A stretch of DNA of 64,000 nt, from NCBI RefSeq assembly GCF_000504165.1, contig NZ_AYSE01000007.1:62001-126000 (forward strand), in the 5' to 3' direction. The notes beneath the pieces were generated by a model, which saw only the letters and a program-made list of their open reading frames with translations, searched no databases and was not told the origin of the DNA. The position numbers were made by a program, and so were the translations under genes. Origin of the DNA: Bacillus sp. FJAT-14578. GTDB lineage: Bacteria > Bacillota > Bacilli > Bacillales > Bacillaceae_H. The first letter of the stretch is position 1. Every line of letters begins with the position of its first letter. Of this stretch, positions 16,507-25,525 are shown piece by piece.

Positions 16507-17280
16507 ATGGGAGAAATGATTGATGTACATTGTCACCTTTTACCGGATGCAGATGACGGTCCGAAAAACGTGACCGCCAGCATGGAGATGGCGAAACAAG
16601 CCATCAAACAAGGAATACATACCATCGTTGCGACGCCAAGCCATTTAAACGGATCGTATCGACATGAGAAGAATTCCATATTGGAATCTGTACATACATA
16701 CAAAAAATTACTGGCTGAATACGATATTCCGCTGAACGTCTTGCCGGGTCAAGCAATCCATCTGACGGAAGGGTTACTGGGAAGGTTGGACGACGGCACC
16801 TTGCTGACGTTGAATGATAACGGGAAGTATTTGCTGCTGGTCTGTCCGGAACACGACATGCCGCCTTATACCGAACAGCTCCTTTATGACATGCAGTTAA
16901 AAGGGCTTGTCCCGATCATTTCCGGCCCGGAACGCAATGAGCGAATCATCGAGCAGCCCGATATCATTTACCAGCTCGTCAAAAACGGGGCAATTGTCCA
17001 GCTCGGGGCAAAAAGCATTCAAGGCAAGTTCGGGATGAAGGTGAAAAAGTTCGCGTTTCAATTATTGAAGGCGAATCTCGCCCATGTCATCGCATCCGAG
17101 GCTACTAAAATGAATGACGGGAACGATACGCTGAAACATACGTATGCAGACATTAAGAAAAAAGCGGGAATCGAGAAGGTATACATGCTGCAGGAAAATG
17201 CCGAATACATCGTCAAAGGAGAGATGGTCCATCGGGAACAGCCCGTTCGCATCGGTAAAAAGCGTTTTGGGATATTTTAA
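16507..17280 (+). CDS. CpsB/YwqE-type phosphatase paralogue with lost metal ligands
   Basis: 257 residues (a start at ATG 16516 would give MIDVHCHLL, matching the neighbour). It aligns end to end with the next gene product and with PHP-fold tyrosine phosphatases of capsule loci (CpsB, YwqE). The first ligand pair is kept (His8, His10 in DVHCH), but other ligand positions visible by alignment with the neighbour are changed: TPHH to TPSH (Ser45), GQE to GQA (Ala83), the IEF glutamate to Val112, HPER to GPER (Gly140), and SDAH to SEAT (Glu198, Thr200). The catalytic three-metal centre is therefore very probably absent, although the frame is intact and the gene has good codon use. A regulatory pseudophosphatase or decoy role is inference. 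It is followed after 126 bases by the intact paralogue. Confidence 0.85.
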   Translation: MGEMIDVHCHLLPDADDGPKNVTASMEMAKQAIKQGIHTIVATPSHLNGSYRHEKNSILESVHTYKKLLAEYDIPLNVLPGQAIHLTEGLLGRLDDGTLLTLNDNGKYLLLVCPEHDMPPYTEQLLYDMQLKGLVPIISGPERNERIIEQPDIIYQLVKNGAIVQLGAKSIQGKFGMKVKKFAFQLLKANLAHVIASEATKMNDGNDTLKHTYADIKKKAGIEKVYMLQENAEYIVKGEMVHREQPVRIGKKRFGIF

Positions 17281-17406
17281 CATAAATTAAAATTAGGACG
17301 TTTGTCGCGATTCGACAAAATACCACCGTACCCAACGACATATTTTTATGGTACGATACTAAAAGTTTGGAAAAATACGACTTTCACAGATTAAGAGGTG
17401 TTCACA

Positions 17407-18174
17407 TTGATTGATATACATTGCCACATCTTGCCGGGAATTGACGACGGCGCGAAAACCATCGAAGACAGCGTCGCCATGGCCAAAACGGCCGTTACAG
17501 ACGGAATCACCACCATCATCGCAACGCCCCATCATCAAAATGGACGCTATATCAATGAAGGAAGTAGTATTATCGAGCGGGTACAAGAATTAAATGACGA
17601 ACTGACGAAGCAAAACATTCCCCTGACGATTTTACCGGGACAAGAGCCACGCATCTACGGCGAGCTCGTCCAGGATTACGAAAAAGGCCATGTCCTCACA
17701 TTGAACGACGGCAAAAAATATGTGTTGATCGAGTTCTCCTCAAGCCAGGTCCCAAAATACGCAGAGCAGCTGTTGTTCGACATCCAACTGCAAGGACTCA
17801 ATCCGATCATCGTCCACCCAGAACGGAACGCCCAAATCATGGAACAGCCAGACATTTTATACAACTTTGTGAAAAAGGGAGCATTAACCCAAGTGACCGC
17901 CTCCAGTGTCACTGGCCACTTCGGAAAGAAAATCCAAAAGTTCTCCCAGCAGCTCATCGAGGCCAACCTGACCCACTTCATCGCATCAGATGCCCACAAC
18001 ACGAGCGGACGTACCTTCCGCCTCAATGAAGCATACGACCTCATCGAAAACAAATACGGTATCGACATGATTTACTTCTTCACCGAAAACGCCCAATACT
18101 TGATCGACGGACAAATGGTCGACAGGGGCGAGCCAGAGAAGGTAAAACGGAAAAAGTTTTTGGGGCTGTTTTAA
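17407..18174 (+). CDS. Protein-tyrosine phosphatase, CpsB/YwqE family
   Basis: 255 residues from TTG at 17407 (MIDIHCHILPG), chosen because GAGGTG lies 6 bases upstream; GTG at 17398 would overlap it. It is a manganese-dependent PHP-fold phosphatase that removes phosphate from the tyrosine kinase controlling polysaccharide chain length. Metal ligands are all present: His5 and His7, His42, Glu80 in GQE, Glu109, His137 in HPER, and Asp195 and His197 in SDAH. It is the likely partner of a YwqCD-type modulator/kinase pair, but that pair is not in the window. It is the second of a tandem pair and is followed by a terminator. Confidence 0.92.
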   Translation: MIDIHCHILPGIDDGAKTIEDSVAMAKTAVTDGITTIIATPHHQNGRYINEGSSIIERVQELNDELTKQNIPLTILPGQEPRIYGELVQDYEKGHVLTLNDGKKYVLIEFSSSQVPKYAEQLLFDIQLQGLNPIIVHPERNAQIMEQPDILYNFVKKGALTQVTASSVTGHFGKKIQKFSQQLIEANLTHFIASDAHNTSGRTFRLNEAYDLIENKYGIDMIYFFTENAQYLIDGQMVDRGEPEKVKRKKFLGLF

Positions 18175-18204
18175 AGGAAAAGGAGAATCTCCTCCTTTTT
18201 CTTT
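18173..18204 (+). terminator. Intrinsic terminator after the phosphatase gene
   Basis: AAAGGAAAAGGAG pairs with CTCCTTTTTCTTT, overlapping the stop codon, and separates the phosphatase pair from the polysaccharide genes. Confidence 0.75.
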
Positions 18205-18552
18205 AAAAATTGCTTTTGCGAAAGCGAACGGCAGGAGGCTTTTTTTTCAAAAGAAGCCTGTATATACATATAAGTTTGAATTAAAGACTTTCGGAGATTG
18301 TAAGGTTGCTACACATATGAAGACGTGTTTCTTCATTATATAGAGAACCTCATTGCACCCGAAGTCGAAAAATGCTGTAAAAGCATGTAGGAATATAGTT
18401 GGAAATGCAGGGGAAATGCCTTTGAAGTGTTAAAAATTGAGCGGGAATGTTCGATATAGTATACGAGGATGTTCTGTATCGTAATAGAGCGATAATTATT
18501 GGAGTGAGTGCTTTCCCTATAATGGGAAGCAAGTACAGCAGGTGTTGGTAAT

Positions 18553-18666
18553 ATGAACCAATTAGATAAAACGCCTAAAAATGTGAAGAAGACGGTGCGA
18601 TATATTAAGCAGGATGCTTCGTATGAGCAGATTGTCGAAATGAAAAATGAATACAATCATGAATAA
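18553..18666 (+). CDS. Small charged protein (37 aa) at the head of the polysaccharide genes
   Basis: ATG at 18553 behind CAGGTG encodes a 37-residue basic/acidic peptide, MNQLDKTPKNVKKTVRYIKQ then DASYEQIVEMKNEYNHE, ending TAA at 18664-18666. A second mini-frame (ATG at 18659, 16 residues, MNKRMSELKKKAKREG) overlaps its end and stops 6 bases before the next gene's TTG. Both look translatable and run into the dehydratase gene, which suggests translational coupling. I do not recognise either. The 380 bases before them (18205-18552) show no other gene and probably hold the main promoter. Confidence 0.45.
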   Translation: MNQLDKTPKNVKKTVRYIKQDASYEQIVEMKNEYNHE

Positions 18667-18715
18667 AAGAATGAGCGAATTAAAAAAGAAGGCTAAAAGA
18701 GAAGGGTGATGGGTG

Positions 18716-20530
18716 TTGACGTATCAAAAAAGATTGTCGCTGTTGGTCGGATTAGACTCGCTAATTGTGTTAAGTTCGGTTTATATCAGTTTTTTTATCT
18801 TACATCCATATTTTAATATTTTTACGGCGAAAACATTATTGATCAGCTCTATCAGCTTGTTTGTGACCCATCATTTATTTGCACAGGTGTTTCACCTTTA
18901 TAAGAAGGCATGGGAGTACGCCAGTATAGGAGAACTGTGGGCCATTTTCAAAGGTGTTTCCATTTCCATCACCGTAACGGGAGTTGTCCAACTGACCGTT
19001 TTCCAGGACATTTACTTCCGCACGTTGTTTATCACATGGCTGCTGCACATCTTGTTCATCGGCGGATCACGCTTCTCATGGAGAATGTTTCGCGATACAT
19101 ACTTTAAGAAACAACAAGAAACGCAGCGCAAGCGTACATTGATTATCGGAGCCGGGGCAGCCGGAACGATGGTCGCTCGTCAGTTAAAGCAAAATGTTGA
19201 AAGTGACTTGCAGCCGGTTGCTTTTGTTGACGATGATGCAAAGAAACATAAGCTGGAAATCATGGGAATCCCGGTAGTGGGCGGAAAAGAAGTCATTCAA
19301 ACGGCGATAAAGGAATTAAACATCGAACATATTGTCATTGCCATTCCTTCTTTAAAAGCCAAAGAGCTGGAAGAAATCTACCATGAATGTGCGGAAACGA
19401 AAGTAAAAACCCAGACCATCCCGAAAATTGAAGACATCATGCTCGGGAAAGTATCGGTGAACCAATTCCGTGATGTGCAAGTGGAAGATTTATTAGGAAG
19501 GGACCCAGTTGAACTCGATTCAGAGGGAATCTCTGAAACAATTACTGGTAAAACCGTTCTCGTAACAGGGGCAGGCGGCTCCATCGGTTCAGAAATTTGC
19601 CGTCAAATTTGCAAGTTCACACCAAAAACACTCATTCTACTCGGTCACGGCGAAAACAGCATTTACTCCATCGAATTGGAACTGCGCGCACATTATAATG
19701 AAGAAATTGAAATTTTAACAGAAATCGCCGACATTCAAGATCGCGCTAAAATCTTTACCATTATGGAAAAATACCGTCCAAATGTTGTATACCATGCAGC
19801 GGCGCACAAGCATGTCCCACTGATGGAGCGCAACCCGGAAGAAGCGGTCAAAAACAACATCTTCGGAACGAAAAACGTAGCAGAAGGGGCAGACACTTTC
19901 GGGGTCGATACGTTCGTCATGATTTCATCCGATAAAGCCGTCAACCCGACAAACGTCATGGGATCGACCAAACGCTTTGCGGAAATGCTCATCCAGCAAT
20001 TAGCCAAGCATAGTAACACAAGATTCGTAGCCGTTCGTTTTGGTAACGTACTCGGAAGCCGCGGCAGCGTCATCCCAATCTTTAAGCAGCAAATCCAAAA
20101 AGGCGGACCGGTAACAGTGACCCATCCGGAAATGACTCGCTATTTTATGACGATTCCCGAGGCATCACGCTTAGTTATTCAAGCTGGAGCCTTAGCTAGA
20201 GGCGGAGAGATTTTCGTGTTGGATATGGGTGAGCCCGTTAAAATCGTGGACCTTGCCAAAAACCTTATCAAACTATCAGGCTATACAACGGAAGAAATTA
20301 AAATCAATTTCACTGGACTTCGTCCGGGAGAAAAAATGTATGAAGAATTACTGAACGAAAATGAGATTCATCCAGAACAGGTCTTTCCGAAAATTCATGT
20401 GGGGAAAGCTGCGTTGTTGGAGCGAGATATTTTGCAGCGGTTTATCAATGAGTTTGAAGGGATGGATAAGAAAGAAATCAGGGAGAGACTTCTTGGAATC
20501 GCAAATAATAAAGTACTAGTTAAAAACTAA
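18716..20530 (+). CDS. EpsC/CapD-like nucleotide-sugar 4,6-dehydratase (membrane)
   Basis: About 604 residues; TTG at 18716 is chosen with AAGGGTGATGG upstream (GTG at 18713 is the alternative). It probably converts UDP-GlcNAc to a UDP-4-keto-6-deoxy sugar, the first step to bacillosamine-like residues. Four hydrophobic segments lie in residues 8-125, followed by a CoA-binding-like Rossmann domain (TLIIGAGAAGTMVARQL) and a C-terminal extended SDR domain (VLVTGAGGSIGSEICRQI). The active site has the SSDKAVNPTNVMGSTKR arrangement of this family, with Met in place of the usual SDR tyrosine. It is the first large gene of the exopolysaccharide operon, with galU 27 bases downstream. Confidence 0.93.
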   Translation: MTYQKRLSLLVGLDSLIVLSSVYISFFILHPYFNIFTAKTLLISSISLFVTHHLFAQVFHLYKKAWEYASIGELWAIFKGVSISITVTGVVQLTVFQDIYFRTLFITWLLHILFIGGSRFSWRMFRDTYFKKQQETQRKRTLIIGAGAAGTMVARQLKQNVESDLQPVAFVDDDAKKHKLEIMGIPVVGGKEVIQTAIKELNIEHIVIAIPSLKAKELEEIYHECAETKVKTQTIPKIEDIMLGKVSVNQFRDVQVEDLLGRDPVELDSEGISETITGKTVLVTGAGGSIGSEICRQICKFTPKTLILLGHGENSIYSIELELRAHYNEEIEILTEIADIQDRAKIFTIMEKYRPNVVYHAAAHKHVPLMERNPEEAVKNNIFGTKNVAEGADTFGVDTFVMISSDKAVNPTNVMGSTKRFAEMLIQQLAKHSNTRFVAVRFGNVLGSRGSVIPIFKQQIQKGGPVTVTHPEMTRYFMTIPEASRLVIQAGALARGGEIFVLDMGEPVKIVDLAKNLIKLSGYTTEEIKINFTGLRPGEKMYEELLNENEIHPEQVFPKIHVGKAALLERDILQRFINEFEGMDKKEIRERLLGIANNKVLVKN

Positions 20531-20557
20531 TTTAAGAGTCAAAAAGGGGAAGTAGAA

Positions 20558-21436
20558 ATGAAAAAAGTACGGAAAGCCATTATTCCAGCTGCCGGGTTAG
20601 GAACTCGTTTTTTACCGGCGACAAAGGCGATGCCAAAAGAAATGCTGCCGATTGTCGACAAGCCGACGATTCAATATATCGTGGAAGAAGCAGTGGCGTC
20701 AGGAATTGAAGATATTATCATTGTAACTGGAAAAGGGAAAAGAGCGATTGAAGATCATTTCGATCACTCTTTTGAATTAGAAGAAAACCTGATTCAAAAA
20801 GAGAAATTCGACTTACTGGAAAAGGTGAAAGAGCCGTCTAAAGTAGATATCCATTATATCCGCCAAAAAGAACCAAAAGGTCTTGGACATGCGGTATGGT
20901 GTGCACGCAAGTTTATTGGTGATGAACCATTTGCGGTGTTGCTTGGAGATGATATTGTTCAAGCCGAAAAACCTTGCTTACGCCAATTGATGGATGAATA
21001 TGAAGCCACTCTATCTTCTGTCATCGGTGTTCAGACTGTAAAGGAAGAAGAAACACATCGTTATGGAATTATTGATCCTGCTGGACAAAGCGGCCGACGT
21101 TATCAAGTCAATAACTTTGTGGAAAAGCCAAAACAAGGAACAGCCCCTTCAAATCTAGCCATTATGGGACGTTATATTTTAACACCGGAGATTTTTATGT
21201 TTTTAGAGCAGCAAGAGCTTGGTGCCGGAGGAGAGATCCAGCTGACGGATGCCATTCAAAAGTTGAATCAAATTCAACGAGTATTTGCTTATGACTTTGA
21301 AGGCACTCGATATGATGTTGGAGAGAAAATGGGGTTTATTAAGACGACGATTGAGATGGCATTGCAAAGTCATGAATTAAGAGCGGAATTGCTTACTTAT
21401 CTTGAGGATATGGTGGAGAAAAGCAAAGTGAAATGA
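20558..21436 (+). CDS. galU: UTP-glucose-1-phosphate uridylyltransferase
   Basis: A 292-residue enzyme that makes UDP-glucose from UTP and glucose 1-phosphate. The N-terminal nucleotide site [19 protein letters not shown] is complete. Also seen: [31 protein letters not shown] (metal-binding Asp), GIIDP and [14 protein letters not shown], at the standard length for GalU/GtaB. AAAAGGGGAAG precedes the ATG. It supplies UDP-glucose to the locus, and GalE at 32280 can turn it into UDP-galactose. Confidence 0.96.
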   Translation: MKKVRKAIIPAAGLGTRFLPATKAMPKEMLPIVDKPTIQYIVEEAVASGIEDIIIVTGKGKRAIEDHFDHSFELEENLIQKEKFDLLEKVKEPSKVDIHYIRQKEPKGLGHAVWCARKFIGDEPFAVLLGDDIVQAEKPCLRQLMDEYEATLSSVIGVQTVKEEETHRYGIIDPAGQSGRRYQVNNFVEKPKQGTAPSNLAIMGRYILTPEIFMFLEQQELGAGGEIQLTDAIQKLNQIQRVFAYDFEGTRYDVGEKMGFIKTTIEMALQSHELRAELLTYLEDMVEKSKVK

Positions 21437-21596
21437 AAAGTGAATAACTTAGGCCCTGTTCATATGATTCATTTGCTCGTATGGACAAGGGCTGTTGTTC
21501 TGTATGCTTTTTAGTTGGTTAGTAGTTAGTTGGATGAGGGAGGAACATTCAGTTAAGTACTAATTTACTAAATCACTATTAAGGAGTGTGACGGAT

Positions 21597-22232
21597 ATGT
21601 ATTTAAAAGTGAAAAGATTGATAGATATCATTCTTTCATTAATAGGATTAATCGTTTTATCACCAATATTTATGATTCTTATCATAGCTATTAAGCTAGA
21701 TTCAAGAGGTCGGGTACTGTTCAAACAAAAACGTGTCGGAATTCATAAGACTCATTTCAATATATTAAAATTCAGAACGATGAGAATAGATACACCAAAA
21801 GATACACCAACCCATTTATTGGGAAATCCGGAGCAATACATTACCAAAGTAGGTAAGTTCCTTAGAAAGACTTCACTTGATGAGCTTCCACAAATCTGGA
21901 ATATTTTTGTTGGACAGATGAGCATTATCGGTCCGAGACCCGCGCTTTGGAATCAATATGATTTAATTGCTGAAAGAGATAAGTACGGTGCTAATGATGT
22001 GTCACCTGGACTTACTGGGTGGGCGCAGATTAATGGTAGAGATGAGCTTCCTATTGAGGTGAAGGCAGAGCTTGATGGGGAGTATGTTGAAAGGATAAGT
22101 TTTTGGATGGACGTTAAGTGCTTTTTGGGGACCATCGTGAGCGTTGTTAAGAGTGATGGGGTTGTTGAAGGTGGGACTGGGACAACTAGTAAAAAGGAAG
22201 TTGCGGGTACTAAGGAGAGCATTTCAAAATGA
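21597..22232 (+). CDS. Initiating sugar-phosphate transferase (EpsL/WcaJ-type)
   Basis: 211 residues from ATG 21597, with AAGGAG 10 bases upstream; a GTG at 21588 sits too close to that site. It moves a sugar phosphate from a UDP-sugar to undecaprenyl phosphate, starting the repeat unit. One N-terminal membrane hairpin (residues 5-28, IDIILSLIGLIVLSPIFMIL) is followed by the bacterial sugar transferase core: LFKQKRVG, FNILKFRTM, TSLDELPQIWN, IIGPRPAL and GLTGWAQINGRDELP. Short members of this kind (about 200 residues) are single-domain monotopic transferases. The stop overlaps the next start (ATGA), so the two genes are translationally coupled. Confidence 0.93.
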   Translation: MYLKVKRLIDIILSLIGLIVLSPIFMILIIAIKLDSRGRVLFKQKRVGIHKTHFNILKFRTMRIDTPKDTPTHLLGNPEQYITKVGKFLRKTSLDELPQIWNIFVGQMSIIGPRPALWNQYDLIAERDKYGANDVSPGLTGWAQINGRDELPIEVKAELDGEYVERISFWMDVKCFLGTIVSVVKSDGVVEGGTGTTSKKEVAGTKESISK

Positions 22233-23071
22233 AAAAAATACTTATAACAGGGAAAAACAGCTATGTAGGCATGAGCTTGCAAAAATGGCTTGGAAATTAT
22301 CCTGATAGATATTTAGTAGACTCAATTAGTCTAAGGGATGATTCATGGAAGGGAAAGGACTTTTCAGGTTACGACGTAGTGTTGCATGTAGCGGGGGTAG
22401 CACATATAAACGAAACTAAAGAAAATGCACATCTTTATTATAAAGTGAATCGTGATTTGGTATATGAAGCAGCTCAAAAGGCAAAAGTCGAAGGTGTTAA
22501 GCAGTTTATATTTCTAAGCTCGATGAGTGTTTATGGAATTGAAACCGGCGTTATCACTAGGGCAACTCCCCTTAAACCAAAAAGTAGTTATGGGAAGTCT
22601 AAGCTACAAGCAGAGGAATTAATAAAGCCTTTAGGTAGCGATGGATTTAAAGTTGCAATCGTTCGTCCTCCAATGATCTATGGTAAGGGGTGTAAAGGAA
22701 ACTACCCAAGATTAGCAAATCTTGCGCGAAAGGTTCCTGTATTTCCAAGTATTGAGAATGAGCGTAGTATGATTTATATTGATAATCTATGTGAATTTTT
22801 ACGATTGATAATTGACGACATTAGTGATGGAATATTCTTTCCTCAGAATGATGATTATGTCTGTACATCATTAATGGTTAAGATGATAGCTGAATTGAAT
22901 GGAGCTAATTTAGAAATGACTAAACTGTTTAATTTTTTGTTGAGATTAATTAGAGTTAGTGTAGTGAAGAAGATATTTGGTGACTTGGTTTATGATAAGC
23001 AAATGGATGAGTACAAAAATAGATATACAGTCTGTGACTTTGAGACATCTATAAGATTAACGGAGAAGTAA
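22229..23071 (+). CDS. NAD-dependent epimerase/dehydratase family protein
   Basis: A 280-residue extended SDR. The Rossmann start is ILITGKNSYVGMSLQKWLGN, followed by DVVLHVAGVAH, FIFLSSMSVYG (catalytic Ser), YGKSKLQAEE (YxxxK catalytic pair) and VRPPMIYG. It is shorter than GalE and probably works on a nucleotide or lipid-linked sugar made by the adjacent transferase; reduction of a 4-keto sugar is one option. Its ATG overlaps the previous stop by four bases, and the next gene starts 3 bases after its stop. The base composition becomes AT-rich from here. Confidence 0.85.
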   Translation: MKKILITGKNSYVGMSLQKWLGNYPDRYLVDSISLRDDSWKGKDFSGYDVVLHVAGVAHINETKENAHLYYKVNRDLVYEAAQKAKVEGVKQFIFLSSMSVYGIETGVITRATPLKPKSSYGKSKLQAEELIKPLGSDGFKVAIVRPPMIYGKGCKGNYPRLANLARKVPVFPSIENERSMIYIDNLCEFLRLIIDDISDGIFFPQNDDYVCTSLMVKMIAELNGANLEMTKLFNFLLRLIRVSVVKKIFGDLVYDKQMDEYKNRYTVCDFETSIRLTEK

Positions 23072-23073
23072 AA

Positions 23074-24204
23074 ATGAAAAAAGTACTGTTTGTAGCTACA
23101 GTTGTAAAAGCGCATATTATGGTTTTTCATATCCCTTATTTGAAGTGGTTTAAGGAGAACGGATATGAAACCTATGTCTGTGCAAAAAACGATTATGAAA
23201 ACAAGAAAGAATGTGTCATACCATATTGTGATAACTATTATGATATTCCGTTTGAACGCTCTCCCATTAAATTCAATAATATAACGGCATTTAAACAACT
23301 AAAGGAAATTATTGATTCTAATGAATTTGATATAATTCATTGTCATACTCCAATGGGTGGAGTATTAACAAGATTATCTGCTCAAAGGACCCGTAAAAAT
23401 GGAACGAAAATATTCTATACCGCACATGGTTTCCATTTTTTTAAGGGAGCGCCAATTAAGAATTGGTTAATGTACTACCCGGTAGAACGTTTTTTAGCGA
23501 AATATACCGACGTACTTATAACAATTAATAAAGAGGACTACGAAAGGGCAAAAAAAAATTTTAAAGGAGGGAGAGTCGAGTACATTCCTGGGGTTGGTAT
23601 AGATACGGAAAATTTTAGGGAAGTTAGCGTAGATAAATTAGCAAAACGGAGAGAAATAGGGGTTCCAGATGATGCTTTTGTAATACTTTCTGTAGGAGAA
23701 CTAAATAAAAATAAAAACCATGAATTAGTAATTAGAGCTCTAGCGAAGCTTGATAATCATGATTTTCATTATGTTATTTGTGGAAAAGGCCCTTTAGAGA
23801 ACAGTTTAAAACAATTGGCAAGCTCATTAGGGCTGATTGATAGACTTCATTTATTAGGGTTTAGAAAGGATATTGGGGAAATTTGTAAGATTTCAGATGT
23901 TTTTTGTTTCCCATCATTTAGGGAGGGGCTAGGCCTAGCTGCATTAGAAGCAATGGCAGCAGGTCTTCCTTTGATTACTTCTAATGTTCATGGCATAGTT
24001 GACTATTCTATTAATGGTAAAACTGGTTATAGTTTTAAACCGACAGATGAAACTGGTTTTGCAAACGCTATTGAAAAATTAAAAAATAACGATAATTTGA
24101 GAAGTATTATGGGTAGAAATAATGTTAAGTATGTAGCTGCATTTGATTTTAAAAGAGCTAAAACAAAAATGCTTGAAATTTATCAAAAATCACTTGATGA
24201 ATAA
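23074..24204 (+). CDS. Glycosyltransferase, GT4-type (EpsD-like)
   Basis: A 376-residue GT-B glycosyltransferase of the cytoplasm or inner membrane face. N-terminal domain: FHIPYLKWFKENGYETYVCA, then DIIHCHTPMGGVLTRLSA and TAHGFHFFKG. C-terminal nucleotide-sugar domain: ILSVGELNKNKNHELVIRAL, VICGKGPLE and the EX7E motif in FREGLGLAALEAMAAGLP. Layout and motifs match EpsD of Bacillus subtilis, which extends the lipid-linked repeat unit. It starts 3 bases after the epimerase stop, in the same operon. Donor and linkage cannot be read from sequence. Confidence 0.92.
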   Translation: MKKVLFVATVVKAHIMVFHIPYLKWFKENGYETYVCAKNDYENKKECVIPYCDNYYDIPFERSPIKFNNITAFKQLKEIIDSNEFDIIHCHTPMGGVLTRLSAQRTRKNGTKIFYTAHGFHFFKGAPIKNWLMYYPVERFLAKYTDVLITINKEDYERAKKNFKGGRVEYIPGVGIDTENFREVSVDKLAKRREIGVPDDAFVILSVGELNKNKNHELVIRALAKLDNHDFHYVICGKGPLENSLKQLASSLGLIDRLHLLGFRKDIGEICKISDVFCFPSFREGLGLAALEAMAAGLPLITSNVHGIVDYSINGKTGYSFKPTDETGFANAIEKLKNNDNLRSIMGRNNVKYVAAFDFKRAKTKMLEIYQKSLDE

Positions 24205-24322
24205 AAACATTATGACTTTAGTTAGTTGTGAATTTTTACTTGTAAAAGACTCGGTATTAAAAACAATGATCATTTTTTGCTATTATTTTTAATTCTTTGA
24301 TGAATTATTGTTGGAGGAATAT

Positions 24323-25525
24323 ATGAAACTACTATTTGTACATGGAGGAGAAAAGGTAAAGGAAGATTTAAATGGTAATTTATATACGGGAGGAAGCTAC
24401 AATCAAGAAGTATGGGATAGGTATTTATCCATATTTGAAAGTGTAACGGCAATATTTAGAAAGGAATTTAAAAAATATAAACCAGATTACGCTAAAAAAA
24501 AATTCCATTTTTTTAATGGAAATTTATTGAACTTTATAGAAATTCCCGATTTAAGTACTTCGTATAAGTCATCCTTGAATGTAAAAAAAGTGAGGGATAC
24601 TCATCAGATTATTGAAGAGGCTATTTTAAACCATGACTTTTTAATTGCAAGATTACCAAGTAATGCAGGAACCATTGCAATAAAATATGCTGAAAAACAT
24701 AATAAACCCTATCTCGCTGAAGTCGTAGGCTGTCCTTGGGATGCATATTGGCATCATAGTATAAAAGGTAAAGTAGTGGCTCCATTTATGTGGGTGAAAA
24801 CAAGAAACGCTGTTAAAAATGCACCTTTTGTTTTTTACGTTACAAATGAATTCTTACAACGTAGGTATCCTTCAAAAGGAAAAACAATAGGCTGTTCGGA
24901 TGTAGCTTTACTGTCTTTTAATAACAAAGTACTAGAAAAGCGATTGAATAAAATCCAAGATATGCGTAGGGATAAACCAGTTATACTTGGTACAACAGCA
25001 GTCGTTAACATGCGTTATAAAGGGCAAGAATATGTTATTGCCGCAATCTCTAAATTAATTAATGAGGGTTATAATTTTGAATATCATTTAGCTGGTGCTG
25101 GGGATAATTCGTTTCTTAAATCTATAGCTGAGAAATATGGGATTTCAGATAAAGTGAAATTTTTAGGATCTCTACCTCATGAAAAAGTGTTTGAATATCT
25201 AGATGAAATTGATATTTATGTTCAACCAAGCAAGACAGAAGGATTACCTCGTGCATTGGTGGAAGCAATGAGCAGAGGTTGTCCAAGCATAGGATTTAAC
25301 GCCGGTGGAATACCAGAGTTATTAAATAAGAAATTTATATCTCGTAAAGGTTCGGTAGAGGATCTCTACAATTTACTAAAAACAATTAGCGAGAAGACCA
25401 CTTTATTAGGTGAGGCAAAACGTAGCTTTGAAAAGGCAAAAGAGTTTGATAAGAAGCTATTAGATGATAAGAGAATAACTTTCTATAAAGAGTTTCTGAA
25501 ATGTGGGGAAAAGATAAATGATTAG
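24323..25525 (+). CDS. Glycosyltransferase, GT4-type
   Basis: About 400 residues from ATG 24323 (MKLLFVHGGEKV), with TTGGAGGAA directly upstream. The N-terminal domain contains NHDFLIARLPSNAGTIAIKY and YLAEVVGCPWDAYWHHS. The C-terminal domain shows AVVNMRYKGQEYVIAAISKL, YHLAGAGDNSF, KFLGSLPHEKVFEYLDEIDI and the EX7E-type TEGLPRALVEAMSRGCP. It is a retaining GT-B transferase of unknown donor and acceptor. A 118-bp AT-rich spacer precedes it, the only real break in this part of the operon, and it overlaps the next gene by 8 bases. Confidence 0.9.
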   Translation: MKLLFVHGGEKVKEDLNGNLYTGGSYNQEVWDRYLSIFESVTAIFRKEFKKYKPDYAKKKFHFFNGNLLNFIEIPDLSTSYKSSLNVKKVRDTHQIIEEAILNHDFLIARLPSNAGTIAIKYAEKHNKPYLAEVVGCPWDAYWHHSIKGKVVAPFMWVKTRNAVKNAPFVFYVTNEFLQRRYPSKGKTIGCSDVALLSFNNKVLEKRLNKIQDMRRDKPVILGTTAVVNMRYKGQEYVIAAISKLINEGYNFEYHLAGAGDNSFLKSIAEKYGISDKVKFLGSLPHEKVFEYLDEIDIYVQPSKTEGLPRALVEAMSRGCPSIGFNAGGIPELLNKKFISRKGSVEDLYNLLKTISEKTTLLGEAKRSFEKAKEFDKKLLDDKRITFYKEFLKCGEKIND

